Shown here: piece by piece, positions 36,487-45,393 of the stretch
Layout: every line of letters begins with the position of its first letter
Position numbering within the stretch: the stretch's first letter is position 1
DNA from: CBDCHC01 sp965277055
Lineage (GTDB): Bacteria > Pseudomonadota > Gammaproteobacteria > PS1 > Pseudothioglobaceae
Assembly: GCA_965277055.1 (NCBI GenBank)
Contig: OZ255703.1
Location: 1,054,001-1,118,000 of the forward strand
Direction: 5' to 3'
DNA: 64,000 nucleotides
Notes under the pieces: model-generated
What the model saw: only the letters and a program-made list of their open reading frames with translations
Told to the model about the DNA's origin: nothing
Databases searched by the model: none
Position numbers and translations under genes: made by a program

Positions 36487-39072
36487 TTAATTTGAAAGTG
36501 CTAAGTCAAAACTAAATTCAGTCCAATTTCCAATCTTACTTACCACACTTAATTCACCGCCATGATTTTGGATAATAGTATGGCAAATACTCAGTCCCAT
36601 CCCTAATCCAGAGCCAATTTCGCGAGTAGTATAAAACGGCTCAAAAATTTTTGATAATTTATCAGACTCAATCCCCACCCCATTATCGCGTACAAAGACC
36701 ATCACACGGTCATTAATAATTTTTGAACTCAGTGTGAGTGTGTGAGTCTCTTTGGTGGTATCAAGAGCACTAGCAGCGTTGGTTATGAGATTAATCAATA
36801 CTTGTACAATATGTGACACTGATCCTATAACATGAATGGGCTCTATGGTATTAGTAATTTGCATGTGTTTGGTTTCATATGCAGTAAACCTGAGCGCACT
36901 ATCAATCGCAGAAGGCAATAAAAAACTTGCTTGTTTATCAGCATCTTCAGGATAGGCAAATGCACGTAAATCACTGACAATAGTTTTAATGCGCTCCATT
37001 CCTTCAATAATATCTGCTACATTTTCTTGACTATCAGTATCTAGAGTATCATCGCGTTTTAATAATTGAGCAGCAAGGAGAGTGTAATTCAAAGGGTTAT
37101 TCACCTCATGTAATAGCCCAGCAGACAGCGAACCAATTGCAGAAAGTTTCTCACTATGCAGGAGTTGGGCTTCTGCTTCTTTTAAGTCTGTGAGTGCTTG
37201 TTGGAGTTGGGTATTATTTGCGTGCAAATTACGTTCTAGAGTGAGCGTATTATAGAGTAAGTCTAGTCTGGTTTTTAATTCTACTATAGAAAATGGCTTC
37301 GTTAAAAAGTCATCTGCGCCATTTTGTAGCGCTTCAATTTTAATACTTTCTTCCACTCGAGCAGTAAGAAGAATGATCTTCACATCAAGGTCAGTATGAT
37401 GTTGTTTGAGTTGTTTACAGACATCCACCCCGTTTAGCTCTGGTAGCATCATATCTAATATCATCACATCTGGTGTATATTGTTTGGCAAGTTCTAGTGC
37501 TTCTGTGCCATTCACTGCTTGAATGATTTGATAATCAAAATTCAACGCCTCTTTAATATAACGACGCATATCTGGTTCATCATCAACAATTAATAACCGA
37601 GGTAAATTAACATTAAATTTCAAGTTATAATCATTGGTAATTTCTTCTTCAATAGTAAAGTCTGGGGTATTAAGAGCTTTTTTATGTAGCATTTCTATGG
37701 CATCATCTTGCTCAGGTATGATACTTTCTACTAGAGAATGTGGTGCTACAGGCTCTTCTAAGTCTTCATCAAGCGCATCTTCGGTGAGTAAGAGCGGCAA
37801 GCGTACTCTCATTAGTGTGCCTACTCCTAACTCTGACTCTACTTCAATAGAACCATCAAGCTCGCGTAACAAATCAGCTACTAAGGATAAACCGATGCCA
37901 GAACCTTGAAATTGCCTAGTACTTGAGCTGTCCACTTGTTTAAAACGCTTGAATATTTCTTCTGTCAAATCCTGTTCAATACCAATCCCAGTATCGCGGA
38001 TAGAGGCGATAGCATCTACCCCGTCTTCATCAAGAGAAATGGTAACTTTACCGCCATTGGGAGTAAACTTTAGAGAATTATTAATAATATTCATAAAAAT
38101 TTTATGAAGCGATTCTTTATGACCTGTAATCATAATATCATCATCGGTAATATTATTAATAATGAGAATCTCCTTAGTACTGGCTAAGTGCGTCATACTA
38201 TTAGCAATACCACTAAGGATGATACTTATATTTTGCGGTGTTTTAGTAATAGTAGTGGCTTGATCTTCCAGACGAACAATATCAAGTAAATTATTCACCA
38301 GTTTTAGGAGTCTTAGGGCTCCATCACGAGAAATGGTCACTCTACTTGCTACTTTTTCAGAAAGTTCATGAGCATTTTTTAAGAGCTCTTCTAAAGGAGA
38401 AAGTACCAAGGTTAGTGGGGTACGAATTTCATGACTAATATTAGCAAAAAAGTCTGTTTTGGCTTTGTTAAGTTGTTTTAATTCAAAATTGAGTGTGTAT
38501 GCTTGAAAGCGATTTTTATTGAGATAATAGCAAGCAAATATGCATAAAATTGCTGTAGCTATCACAAAAGAGTTATTACTTATGAAAATAGTCCAAGGAT
38601 AGTCATATGTTGTGACATTATTAGCAAAATGAAAAATACATGCCAAAACGTAAAATAAAATAGTATTCAGGGAAATAATAATCGTTTCTGATAATGTGGA
38701 AAATAGTAGTACTGAGGAGCCAATAAGGACTAAATTGAGCCCTGCATAATATGGGGAGTGCGCACCTTCTGTAAGAGCAATCAGTAATGAAATTGTGAAA
38801 CTAATGATAAGTGCTGACGCGATACTAATATGCTCAACTAGCTTATGAGTTAAGGATGCACGATACGTTTGCAAAAATATGGCAATTACTAATAGGAGCA
38901 AACAACAAATGATGCGAATAATAAGCAACTCAGAAAATGAATCTGAATATGTATTGAAGTCCACTATGGCAAACGAGAGAATGAGAGTTATTGCAATGAT
39001 TAACGCAATAATTAAGTTTTTTACTCTATAAGGAGTATTTTCCCTATGGTAGTTCTCAACTATCTCTTTCAT
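36487..39072 (-). CDS. Hybrid sensor histidine kinase with two kinase modules, PhcS-like position
   Basis: An 861-residue membrane kinase. Six hydrophobic helices cover about residues 18-186. Then come a HisKA domain with FFANISHEIRTPLTL near 209-223, an ATPase domain (MNIINNSLKFTPNGG; GSGIGLSLV), a receiver (LLIVDDEPDMRR; LDMMLPELNG) near 500-620, and a second kinase core: LHEVNNPLNYTLLAAQLL near 660-677 with its own ATPase domain (LINLITNAASALD; GLGMGLSIC). Few extracytoplasmic residues suggest a membrane-dissolved ligand. It is between the receiver gene and the methyltransferase gene, spacing 7-20 nt, so one operon. In phc systems the kinase senses a hydroxy fatty-acid methyl ester. Confidence 0.88.
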   Translation of the reverse strand: MKEIVENYHRENTPYRVKNLIIALIIAITLILSFAIVDFNTYSDSFSELLIIRIICCLLLLVIAIFLQTYRASLTHKLVEHISIASALIISFTISLLIALTEGAHSPYYAGLNLVLIGSSVLLFSTLSETIIISLNTILFYVLACIFHFANNVTTYDYPWTIFISNNSFVIATAILCIFACYYLNKNRFQAYTLNFELKQLNKAKTDFFANISHEIRTPLTLVLSPLEELLKNAHELSEKVASRVTISRDGALRLLKLVNNLLDIVRLEDQATTITKTPQNISIILSGIANSMTHLASTKEILIINNITDDDIMITGHKESLHKIFMNIINNSLKFTPNGGKVTISLDEDGVDAIASIRDTGIGIEQDLTEEIFKRFKQVDSSSTRQFQGSGIGLSLVADLLRELDGSIEVESELGVGTLMRVRLPLLLTEDALDEDLEEPVAPHSLVESIIPEQDDAIEMLHKKALNTPDFTIEEEITNDYNLKFNVNLPRLLIVDDEPDMRRYIKEALNFDYQIIQAVNGTEALELAKQYTPDVMILDMMLPELNGVDVCKQLKQHHTDLDVKIILLTARVEESIKIEALQNGADDFLTKPFSIVELKTRLDLLYNTLTLERNLHANNTQLQQALTDLKEAEAQLLHSEKLSAIGSLSAGLLHEVNNPLNYTLLAAQLLKRDDTLDTDSQENVADIIEGMERIKTIVSDLRAFAYPEDADKQASFLLPSAIDSALRFTAYETKHMQITNTIEPIHVIGSVSHIVQVLINLITNAASALDTTKETHTLTLSSKIINDRVMVFVRDNGVGIESDKLSKIFEPFYTTREIGSGLGMGLSICHTIIQNHGGELSVVSKIGNWTEFSFDLALSN

Positions 39073-39079
39073 ATGAATA

Positions 39080-40471
39080 TTACAATGGCTTTCTAATCTC
39101 TAAGCCAATATTTACTCCAGTTTTATCGTATGAAATCCGTTGAGTTCCTAAATGAGGAGCCATGGTGCGCATTTGTTCCTCATTACGGTAAATTAAAAAC
39201 CACTCCATAATATATTCCATCATTTGCTGGTTAGGATTAGAAGTGTGCATATTGGTAATATAAATCATACCCCCTGGTTTTACCCATTGATAAAAGAGCT
39301 CTAGAAGTCTAGTACATACTTTATCTGATAGATAATCAAATAATCCAGAGCAATATACTAAGTCATGTTGCTCATCGTGCTCGCCCATTTTATTTTTTGC
39401 AGAGTTTTTTAACAGGATATGTACTGACTCTTTTTTAGCACGCAAGCTAATAAAGCGTTTGGCATCATGCGCTGATTCTTTAATTTTCTCCTGAGCATAG
39501 TTCAGTGCATTATCATCAAAATCGATTAGGTTAAATTCACAGTCTTCACTGAGTTCACTATTGCGGACAAAGCGCTGAAGTTCTAGTGCGGGTCCACAAG
39601 CAATGCTAATAGAGGAAAATTTTTCACCTTGGTTTTTAACTCGGGTAGTTTCTTGCTGTAAATAATTTACCAGCGTGTCTGTTCTATTAGACACTGATTT
39701 AGAAATCGCAAAATCAATAAATTCTTTATTGATAATACTTGCATAAACATTTGCCCCCTCTATCGGGCTTCTTTGCATCATATTCATCATTTCATAATCA
39801 CCCGCATATCCAAGTGGTTTGTCATATACGCGTCTTGGTCCAGGAGCACACAGCAATAATGAATGTAAATGTTGTTGGGCAAAGAGTTTATGATAAATAA
39901 TATCTACTTTTTTAATCTGCTGAGCTTTTTGTTCAAAGTCAGCAAATAACCCATGAATCGTATCTAAAAGATGTGGATGAATTTTTTCAATAATGCTGAT
40001 TTGCGTAGAAATGTGATTAGACTCATCCTCATGATTGAAATCTAGTTGCTCCAACCATCTATTAAGTTCATGTAAGAATGAGCGAATATTAATAACACTA
40101 AGTTGAAAGTCTTGATTAAGTTCATGCGTTTTGGTATAGTCGGTTATAAAGCGCTGAATCTCAGTATCTATAGCTTGATTATCGGTCAGAATTTCAGCTA
40201 AATCTTGCCAAGGGTCAATCAGCGTAGCAGAAACAATCAGCATTAACCCTGTATTTACCAAAGAGTTTACTACTGCACGCCCTTTGTAAATAGTTTGTTT
40301 TTCTCTTCTAATATGCAAGTCATTTAAGACTTCACTTAACTGCACAATAGAATGTGGATTATATACCTCCATTACTACTGTATTTCTGGTTATTTGTACT
40401 AATGTCCCAGTAGTATTATCTTGCTGAGAATTTTTAAATTTAATGAGACTGCTGATTTGTTGATTGGCCAT
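39080..40471 (-). CDS. PhcB-like SAM methyltransferase with N-terminal PilZ-like domain
   Basis: A 463-residue protein. Residues 1-95 resemble a PilZ-like beta-barrel (RREKQTIYKGRAVVNSLVNT). From about 215 it is a Rossmann methyltransferase with the family block KPLGYAGDYEMMNMM, motif I ISIACGPALELQRF near 285, FNLIDFDDNALNYAQ near 312 and YCSGLFDYL near 372. This block is what I know from proteins annotated as extracellular factor (3-hydroxypalmitic acid methyl ester) biosynthesis, PhcB of Ralstonia. Its neighbours (hybrid kinase, two receivers) are the phcS, phcR and phcQ counterparts, which supports a signal-synthase role. The exact ester is unknown. Confidence 0.75.
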   Translation of the reverse strand: MANQQISSLIKFKNSQQDNTTGTLVQITRNTVVMEVYNPHSIVQLSEVLNDLHIRREKQTIYKGRAVVNSLVNTGLMLIVSATLIDPWQDLAEILTDNQAIDTEIQRFITDYTKTHELNQDFQLSVINIRSFLHELNRWLEQLDFNHEDESNHISTQISIIEKIHPHLLDTIHGLFADFEQKAQQIKKVDIIYHKLFAQQHLHSLLLCAPGPRRVYDKPLGYAGDYEMMNMMQRSPIEGANVYASIINKEFIDFAISKSVSNRTDTLVNYLQQETTRVKNQGEKFSSISIACGPALELQRFVRNSELSEDCEFNLIDFDDNALNYAQEKIKESAHDAKRFISLRAKKESVHILLKNSAKNKMGEHDEQHDLVYCSGLFDYLSDKVCTRLLELFYQWVKPGGMIYITNMHTSNPNQQMMEYIMEWFLIYRNEEQMRTMAPHLGTQRISYDKTGVNIGLEIRKPL

Positions 40472-40503
40472 AAGACTCTATGATTAAAATAAAAAAAATG
40501 ATA

Positions 40504-41160
40504 TTAGTGTACAGTAATAGAATCAAAACCTTGGTTTTTTGAGTTATGTATTCTTTGCAAGGTAGATTCGTTCGTAAACGTTTGTTGGATGATATGAGTT
40601 AATTGCTCTTTAAGTTGTGTGCTTTCATCTACAGCAAAATATTGATCTATTCTGCGAGTGTATTGATGCACAATGGCTTCTAAGCCACTTCTATAGACAT
40701 AACTGTCCCCATGGGCATATTCCGAATAGGATAACCAATGTTTACAATCTTCACGAAATGAGTTGAGTATATGCTCACTATTATCATCAGGTAATAAAAA
40801 GCGTTGCATTGCTTGGGATAATGACGCATCAAGTGTGATAATATCCCAAGGTTTAGCAATATACCTAAAAATTTGTGCTTGATTAATAGCAGCTATTGCA
40901 CTCTCAGTGTCGCAATATGCAGTAGTTAATATCCTGATAATATTTGGATAATGTATGTGAGCATACTGCAATAAATCTACCCCAGCCTTACCCGGCATAC
41001 GTTGATCGGTCACAATAATAGCAACATCATTACTATGTGCATCTAAGGTAATGATTGCATCCTCTGCACTTTGCTCGGTCATAATATCAAAAGATGAAGC
41101 AAAGGTTTTTTGAAAATATTTTATTTCTTGGTGATCATCATCTACAAAAAGTATCTTCAT
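40504..41160 (-). CDS. Response regulator, first gene of the Phc-like cluster
   Basis: A 218-residue protein with a receiver domain (ILFVDDDHQE near 3-12, IVTDQRMPGKAG near 49-60, TTAYCDTESA, YIAKPWD near 104-110) and about 95 further residues without a recognisable DNA-binding fold. It is a paralogue of the 354-residue regulator at the other end of the operon. It is first in transcription order, 32 nt before the methyltransferase gene. It probably relays the phosphate from the hybrid kinase to an output by protein contact. Confidence 0.8.
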   Translation of the reverse strand: MKILFVDDDHQEIKYFQKTFASSFDIMTEQSAEDAIITLDAHSNDVAIIVTDQRMPGKAGVDLLQYAHIHYPNIIRILTTAYCDTESAIAAINQAQIFRYIAKPWDIITLDASLSQAMQRFLLPDDNSEHILNSFREDCKHWLSYSEYAHGDSYVYRSGLEAIVHQYTRRIDQYFAVDESTQLKEQLTHIIQQTFTNESTLQRIHNSKNQGFDSITVH

Positions 41161-41347
41161 AATTGGTAACTAAAATAAAAGAATGTTAGTTGATAAATGT
41201 ATAAAAGTTAAGGATTTTTTATAAAGACTATTATATTTATTAGGTTTTTACTACTACATTATTTTTGATTACGTATTAAAACCACTGCACACCAAAACAC
41301 CTAAATAATCATTAACTATCAGTTATTTATATATTTAACATGTTAAC

Positions 41348-41478
41348 TATGTCTTTGCTACTTTTTATGCCGACCAAAGAATCACTCGTAAAGATGTGTT
41401 TTATAATGAAATAAGCCCCTCATTGATTGGAATAAGCTAGAGAGCATAATTAACAAACATTGCACTGTAGGACAAGAA
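41348..41478 (+). pseudogene. IS5-family transposase N-terminal fragment, frameshifted
   Basis: Two short open frames joined by a frameshift near 41420 read like the start of an IS5-type transposase: ADQRITRKDVFYNEI in the first, then LIDWNKLESIINKHCTVGQE in the next. The pattern (RK-x-x-F, then I-x-W-x-x-L-E-x-x-I and a closing H) is the usual N-terminal segment of that family. The rest of the gene is gone. The match is by eye and short. Confidence 0.5.
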
Positions 41479-41498
41479 ATTATAGTCTTTTTTAGGAG

Positions 41499-41524
41499 TA
41501 AAAGTTGCACTTAGAATTTGAATG
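41499..41524. repeat. IS30-like terminal repeat remnant, left edge of the DHPS island
   Basis: AAAAGTTGCACTTA followed ten bases later by TTGAAT matches the left end of the IS30 element at 17864 read in reverse complement, with a 2-base gap and about four mismatches. The inner-tip side (TTGAAT) faces the GntR gene, which ends 10 bp away at 41534. Confidence 0.5.
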
Positions 41525-41533
41525 TGCGGTAAT

Positions 41534-42256
41534 TTACAAGACAGTATTATCATAATAATGATTCTGAGTATTACACTTACTAATGCGTAATTCTATTGGT
41601 TTTTTATTTAAGGTAAATGCTATGCGCTCAATACGTAGTAGTGGGTATGATTCTGGGATGCCAATAATTTTAGAATCTGCTTTAGAGGCTGCTAATGCAC
41701 TAATTTTTTCTTGTGCAGTGTGCACCGTTATTTCAAAATAAGTTTCATAAAACTCATATAAGGTATTAGGTATTTCACTTGGGTCTAAGTGTAACAATTG
41801 TTTAAATATTTTATAAGGTAGTATTATAGTTTCTAATATAATTGTCTGATCTTCAAGATCTCTAGTTCTTAATATATTAATTACTTTTTCACCATTTGTT
41901 AATTGTAGTTTATCTAGTTCTTGCGTAGTAGGCAATCTTTTTGTGAGTGATAGTATCTTACTATGTGGTATGACTTTATCTCCATTTTTACTCACTAAAT
42001 GAAAAAAATGAAATAATGCTCTATACATATCATGAGTTTTAACAAACGTTCCTTTACCTTGTTTTCTATCTAAGATATTATTATTAACTAGTTCTTCTAT
42101 TGCTTTTCTTATAGTTCCAAGACTTACATTTAAACTCTTAGCAAGAGCAATTTCACTAGGGATAGCATCTCCAGGCAACCATTCTTTGTTATTTATTTTA
42201 TTAATTAACAACTCTTTAATTTGAACATATAGCGGTATAGATTTTTTAAAAATCAA
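41534..42256 (-). CDS. GntR/HutC-family regulator of the DHPS island
   Basis: A 240-residue GntR-type regulator with an N-terminal winged helix (IPLYVQIKELLINKI; GDAIPSEIALAKSLNVSLG near 28-46; IRKAIEELV) and a C-terminal UTRA ligand domain (residues about 90-235, ending in YPLLRIERIAF and KPIELRISKCNT). The family senses pathway metabolites and represses divergent operons. It is divergent from suyAB across 164 bp that hold a strong sigma-70 promoter, so it most likely represses the sulfonate operon until DHPS or sulfolactate is present. Confidence 0.85.
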   Translation of the reverse strand: MIFKKSIPLYVQIKELLINKINNKEWLPGDAIPSEIALAKSLNVSLGTIRKAIEELVNNNILDRKQGKGTFVKTHDMYRALFHFFHLVSKNGDKVIPHSKILSLTKRLPTTQELDKLQLTNGEKVINILRTRDLEDQTIILETIILPYKIFKQLLHLDPSEIPNTLYEFYETYFEITVHTAQEKISALAASKADSKIIGIPESYPLLRIERIAFTLNKKPIELRISKCNTQNHYYDNTVL

Positions 42257-42348
42257 GTTAAACCTCGTGGATTAGATAATAAGTAATCATATTTTACAAT
42301 GCAATAATAATGAAATAAGTATATATTTTTAAACATATATAAGACTAG

Positions 42349-42378
42349 TTGACTATATTTATATATCTATGATATAAT
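42349..42378 (+). promoter_or_regulatory. Sigma-70 promoter of the suyAB-hps operon
   Basis: TTGACT at 42349-42354 and TATAAT at 42373-42378 are separated by 18 bp, a near-consensus promoter about 45 bp before suyA. ACTAGT just upstream of the -35 box is a short dyad that could be part of a GntR operator. A regulator is needed for such a strong promoter, which fits the divergent GntR gene. Confidence 0.7.
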
Positions 42379-42420
42379 TACCTCAACATAAGATATTTTT
42401 ATTTAATACAAGGAGAGTAA

Positions 42421-42702
42421 ATGATTGATTTTGTTGTACATGATGAAGGTGATAGTGTGGGAGTTGTTGTTGTAGAGGGTATAAAACAAGGCAACAAAAT
42501 GACAGGGTGGGTCATGGACCAAGACAAGGAAGTTGAGTTTGTAGCTGCGAATGATATACCCATTGGACATAAGCTAGCAATTAGACCTTTAAAACAAGGT
42601 GATACTGTAATGAAATATGGTGTTGATATCGGCATTGTACTTGAAGATATTGGAATGGGTGAGCATGCACATGTGCACAATATTAAAACAAAACGCTGGT
42701 AA
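42421..42702 (+). CDS. suyA: Sulfolactate sulfo-lyase small subunit-like (UxaA/SAF domain)
   Basis: A 93-residue SAF-domain protein of the altronate/galactarate dehydratase N-terminal type, with the conserved NDIPIGHKLAIRPLKQGD near 41-58 and the IGMGEHAHVHN end near 80-90 that carries catalytic histidines. Split small/large subunits of about 93 and 391 residues match SuyA/SuyB, which split (2R)-3-sulfolactate into pyruvate and sulfite. The AAGGAG ribosome site precedes the ATG. Domain family is sure; the sulfonate substrate is inferred from the hpsN-like gene and companions. A two-part sugar-acid dehydratase is the alternative. Confidence 0.78.
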   Translation: MIDFVVHDEGDSVGVVVVEGIKQGNKMTGWVMDQDKEVEFVAANDIPIGHKLAIRPLKQGDTVMKYGVDIGIVLEDIGMGEHAHVHNIKTKRW

Positions 42703-42737
42703 GCAAACATACTATTTATTTTTTTTGGAGAATTCAA

Positions 42738-43913
42738 ATGTCAATCAATCTTAGTAATAAAACATTCTTAGGCTATCGCCGTGAAAATGGTAGAGTGGGA
42801 ATACGTAATCATGTAATAATCTTACCTGTAGATGATTTATCTAATGCCGCTTGTGAAGCGGTTGCTAATAATATACAAGGTACAATGGCGCTTCCACATC
42901 CATATGGCAGACTGCAATTTGGAGAGGACCTAGATTTACACTTTCGTACTTTAATTGGTACTGGTTCTAATCCTAATGTTGCTGCAGTAGTAGTAATTGG
43001 TATTGAAAATGGATGGACTAAAAAGGTTGTAGATGGTATTGCTAAAACTGGAAAACCCGTTATCGGTTTTGGAATTGAGCAACATGGAGATCACGAAACT
43101 ATCATGAAAGCTTCAAAAGAAGCAAAAAAATATGTGCAATGGGCTACTGAATTACAAAAAGAAGAGGCACCATTAAGTGAATTATGGATATCTACTAAAT
43201 GCGGAGAATCAGATACAACTTCAGGATGTGGCGCTAATCCAACAGTGGGCAATGCTTTTGATAAATTATACAAACATAAGACCACGCTATTATTTGGTGA
43301 AACTTCAGAAATTACTGGTGGTGAACACCTTGTTACAGAGCGTTGCCGCACTGATGAAGTGCGTGAGAAATTTATGTTTATGTTTGATCGCTATCAAGAT
43401 ATGATCAATCGCTATAAAACATCAGACTTATCAGAATCACAACCTACCAAGGGTAATATCGAAGGCGGGTTGACAACTATTGAAGAAAAAGCATTAGGTA
43501 ATATTCAAAAGATTGGTAAAGAATGTATGGTAGATGGCGTATTAGATAAAGCTGAAGAACCTACAGGTCCTGGTCTTTGGTTTATGGATTCATCTTCAGC
43601 AGCAGCAGAAATGATAACTCTAGCAGCTGCTGGAGGATTTGTAGTACATTTTTTCCCAACTGGACAAGGTAATATTATTGGCAATCCAATTTTACCTGTT
43701 ATTAAACTTTGTGCTAATCCAAGAACCGTAAGAACCATGAATGAACATATAGATGTTGATGTTTCTGGATTGTTACGTAAGGAGATGTCGCCAGATGAAG
43801 CAGGTGATGCATTGTTAGATATGATGTTTCGCACAATAAATGGCCGATTAACAGCGGCGGAATCTCTAGGACACAGAGAATACGTACTTACCAGATTATA
43901 TGAAAGTGCTTGA
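42738..43913 (+). CDS. suyB: Sulfolactate sulfo-lyase large subunit-like (UxaA C-terminal)
   Basis: A 391-residue UxaA-family large subunit. It shows RENGRVGIRNHVIILPV at residues 15-31, cysteines in STKCGESDTTSGCGANPT near 151-168 that fit the iron site of the family, and FFPTGQGNIIGNPILPVIKLC near 307-327. With SuyA it would form the iron-dependent lyase releasing sulfite from sulfolactate. TTTGGAG lies before the ATG. It follows suyA by 35 nt in the same operon. Confidence 0.78.
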   Translation: MSINLSNKTFLGYRRENGRVGIRNHVIILPVDDLSNAACEAVANNIQGTMALPHPYGRLQFGEDLDLHFRTLIGTGSNPNVAAVVVIGIENGWTKKVVDGIAKTGKPVIGFGIEQHGDHETIMKASKEAKKYVQWATELQKEEAPLSELWISTKCGESDTTSGCGANPTVGNAFDKLYKHKTTLLFGETSEITGGEHLVTERCRTDEVREKFMFMFDRYQDMINRYKTSDLSESQPTKGNIEGGLTTIEEKALGNIQKIGKECMVDGVLDKAEEPTGPGLWFMDSSSAAAEMITLAAAGGFVVHFFPTGQGNIIGNPILPVIKLCANPRTVRTMNEHIDVDVSGLLRKEMSPDEAGDALLDMMFRTINGRLTAAESLGHREYVLTRLYESA

Positions 43914-43969
43914 TAAAATTTACCCAAACAGAGCAAATTTCAATTATTTTTACGTGATATTTATTACAT

Positions 43970-44197
43970 ATGAAGATTAAACCTGATAACAAATATTTAT
44001 TTATTTCAGCAATATTGGGCTTAATATTTATTATTAATATTATTATTGGAAAAGTTGCATTGTTGTTTAAATTTAAACAACCCATTGTTATTGGGGATGT
44101 TGGGGAATTTTTAATTTTGTTCTGTACAGTTATTTTTTTTATATTTGGGGTTTTAATTTGCGAGAATAAGGTTATAAAAAGCAAGGAAGAGTGTTAA
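43970..44197 (+). CDS. Small two-helix membrane protein of the TRAP operon
   Basis: A 75-residue protein with two hydrophobic helices (LFISAILGLIFIINIIIG, about 10-27; FLILFCTVIFFIFGVLIC, about 47-64) joined by VIGDVGEFLI. It lies between suyB and the TRAP binding-protein gene on the same strand. Small proteins with a DVGEFL-type segment accompany some TRAP operons, as far as I recall, so it may be an accessory part of the transporter. The ribosome site is weak. Confidence 0.6.
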   Translation: MKIKPDNKYLFISAILGLIFIINIIIGKVALLFKFKQPIVIGDVGEFLILFCTVIFFIFGVLICENKVIKSKEEC

Positions 44198-44221
44198 TTT
44201 TATTATTAAAAGGAGAATAAT

Positions 44222-45367
44222 ATGAAAGAAGATATATCGGAAAATTTAGACCGTCGTCAATTTTTAAAACTCAGTCAAAAATACGGATTTACAGCTGCCT
44301 TAGTTGCCGCTGGTAGCTCTAGTTTATTATTGAGTGAGACAGCTGTTGCAGCCACCGCTAAAGAAGAAAAAAGCCGTAAAAAAGCAGCCAAATACACAAT
44401 GACTGTAGCCACTGCTTACGTCATTGGTGCTTCTCGTGGTTATCCAATTATGCAACTTGATTTTAAAGAAAACATACAAAATATGACAAATGGTCAAGTG
44501 TATGTTAAGTTAGCACCAGGTGGACAGCTTGGAGCGGGTGGAGCATTAGCACAAAAAGTTCAACAGGGTACTATTCAAGCAGCACAACACTCAGTGTCAA
44601 ACTTTGCACCATTTGCACCAACAGCAGATTTAATTAATTTGCCTTATTTTTGTGGAGAAAATCAAAAATTTATCAACTTGGTAAATTCTCAAGTATGGAA
44701 AAATGATGTTCATGCAAAGATTGAGAAAAAAGGATTTAAAGCACTTTGGTATGTTGTAATAGACCCAAGAGTGGTGGCTCTTCGTAGGGGTGGAGACGGT
44801 CCAATTAGAACTCCAGATGACTTGAAAGGAATTAAATTTAGAGTTCCTGGTTCTAAAATGTTGCAACAATATTATCGCACTATTGGTGCTAATCCAACAC
44901 CGGTTGCGTGGGGAGAAACGCCATCTGCTATTAAACAAGGTGTAGCAGATGCTCTAGACCCAGCGGTAGGTGCATTGAATGTATTTGGCTTTAAAGACAT
45001 TCTTTCTTGGGTTACCTTTACTAGAGCGGTGCCTGATGCACAGGTATATTCATGTAATTTAGAGTGGTTTAATTCTTTACCAAAAGATATTCAAGATAGT
45101 ATAGAAATAGCCAGTGAAATGACCTCTCATCAAAACTTAGCTAAGGTTCCAGCAGCTCGTGCCTATGCAATGGCTGAAATGAGAAAATCTGGTGTACAGT
45201 TTTATACACCAACACCAGATGAATTGCAACAATGGGTACTAAAAGGAGGTCATCAGAACCCAGAATGGGATTCTTATAAGAAGAATTTAGCTGGTTCTAT
45301 GAGCAACTTCAACAGATTGTTAGATGCTGCTAACACAAAAGGACGTTATTACGTGCATGATGCGTAA
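44222..45367 (+). CDS. hpsK: TRAP transporter substrate-binding protein (DctP family)
   Basis: A 381-residue periplasmic binding protein. The twin-arginine signal DRRQFLKLSQ (residues 10-19) with a following hydrophobic stretch suggests Tat export. The mature DctP fold shows LAPGGQLGAGGALAQKVQQG near 99-118, the conserved arginine region DDLKGIKFRVPGSKM near 197-211 that binds a carboxylate or sulfonate, and NPTPVAWGETPSAIKQGVAD near 222-241. It probably captures DHPS. Strong AAAAGGAG site before ATG. The symbol rests on the operon context. Confidence 0.8.
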   Translation: MKEDISENLDRRQFLKLSQKYGFTAALVAAGSSSLLLSETAVAATAKEEKSRKKAAKYTMTVATAYVIGASRGYPIMQLDFKENIQNMTNGQVYVKLAPGGQLGAGGALAQKVQQGTIQAAQHSVSNFAPFAPTADLINLPYFCGENQKFINLVNSQVWKNDVHAKIEKKGFKALWYVVIDPRVVALRRGGDGPIRTPDDLKGIKFRVPGSKMLQQYYRTIGANPTPVAWGETPSAIKQGVADALDPAVGALNVFGFKDILSWVTFTRAVPDAQVYSCNLEWFNSLPKDIQDSIEIASEMTSHQNLAKVPAARAYAMAEMRKSGVQFYTPTPDELQQWVLKGGHQNPEWDSYKKNLAGSMSNFNRLLDAANTKGRYYVHDA

Positions 45368-45393
45368 ACAAAAAAACAATTTTGATCTGTTAA

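Larger units (their letters stand above)
41161..41533. other. Intergenic scar between the Phc-like and DHPS clusters
   Basis: This 373-bp stretch has no intact gene. The first 180 bp are very AT-rich and hold the probable promoter of the leftward Phc-like operon, though I cannot fix its boxes. The rest carries an IS5-like transposase fragment (41348-41478) and an IS30-like end (41499-41524), both listed separately. Confidence 0.7.

Noticed and set aside
42399..42737. A 112-codon minus-strand frame opposite suyA
   Set aside because: Antisense shadow of a gene with a good ribosome site and domain match.
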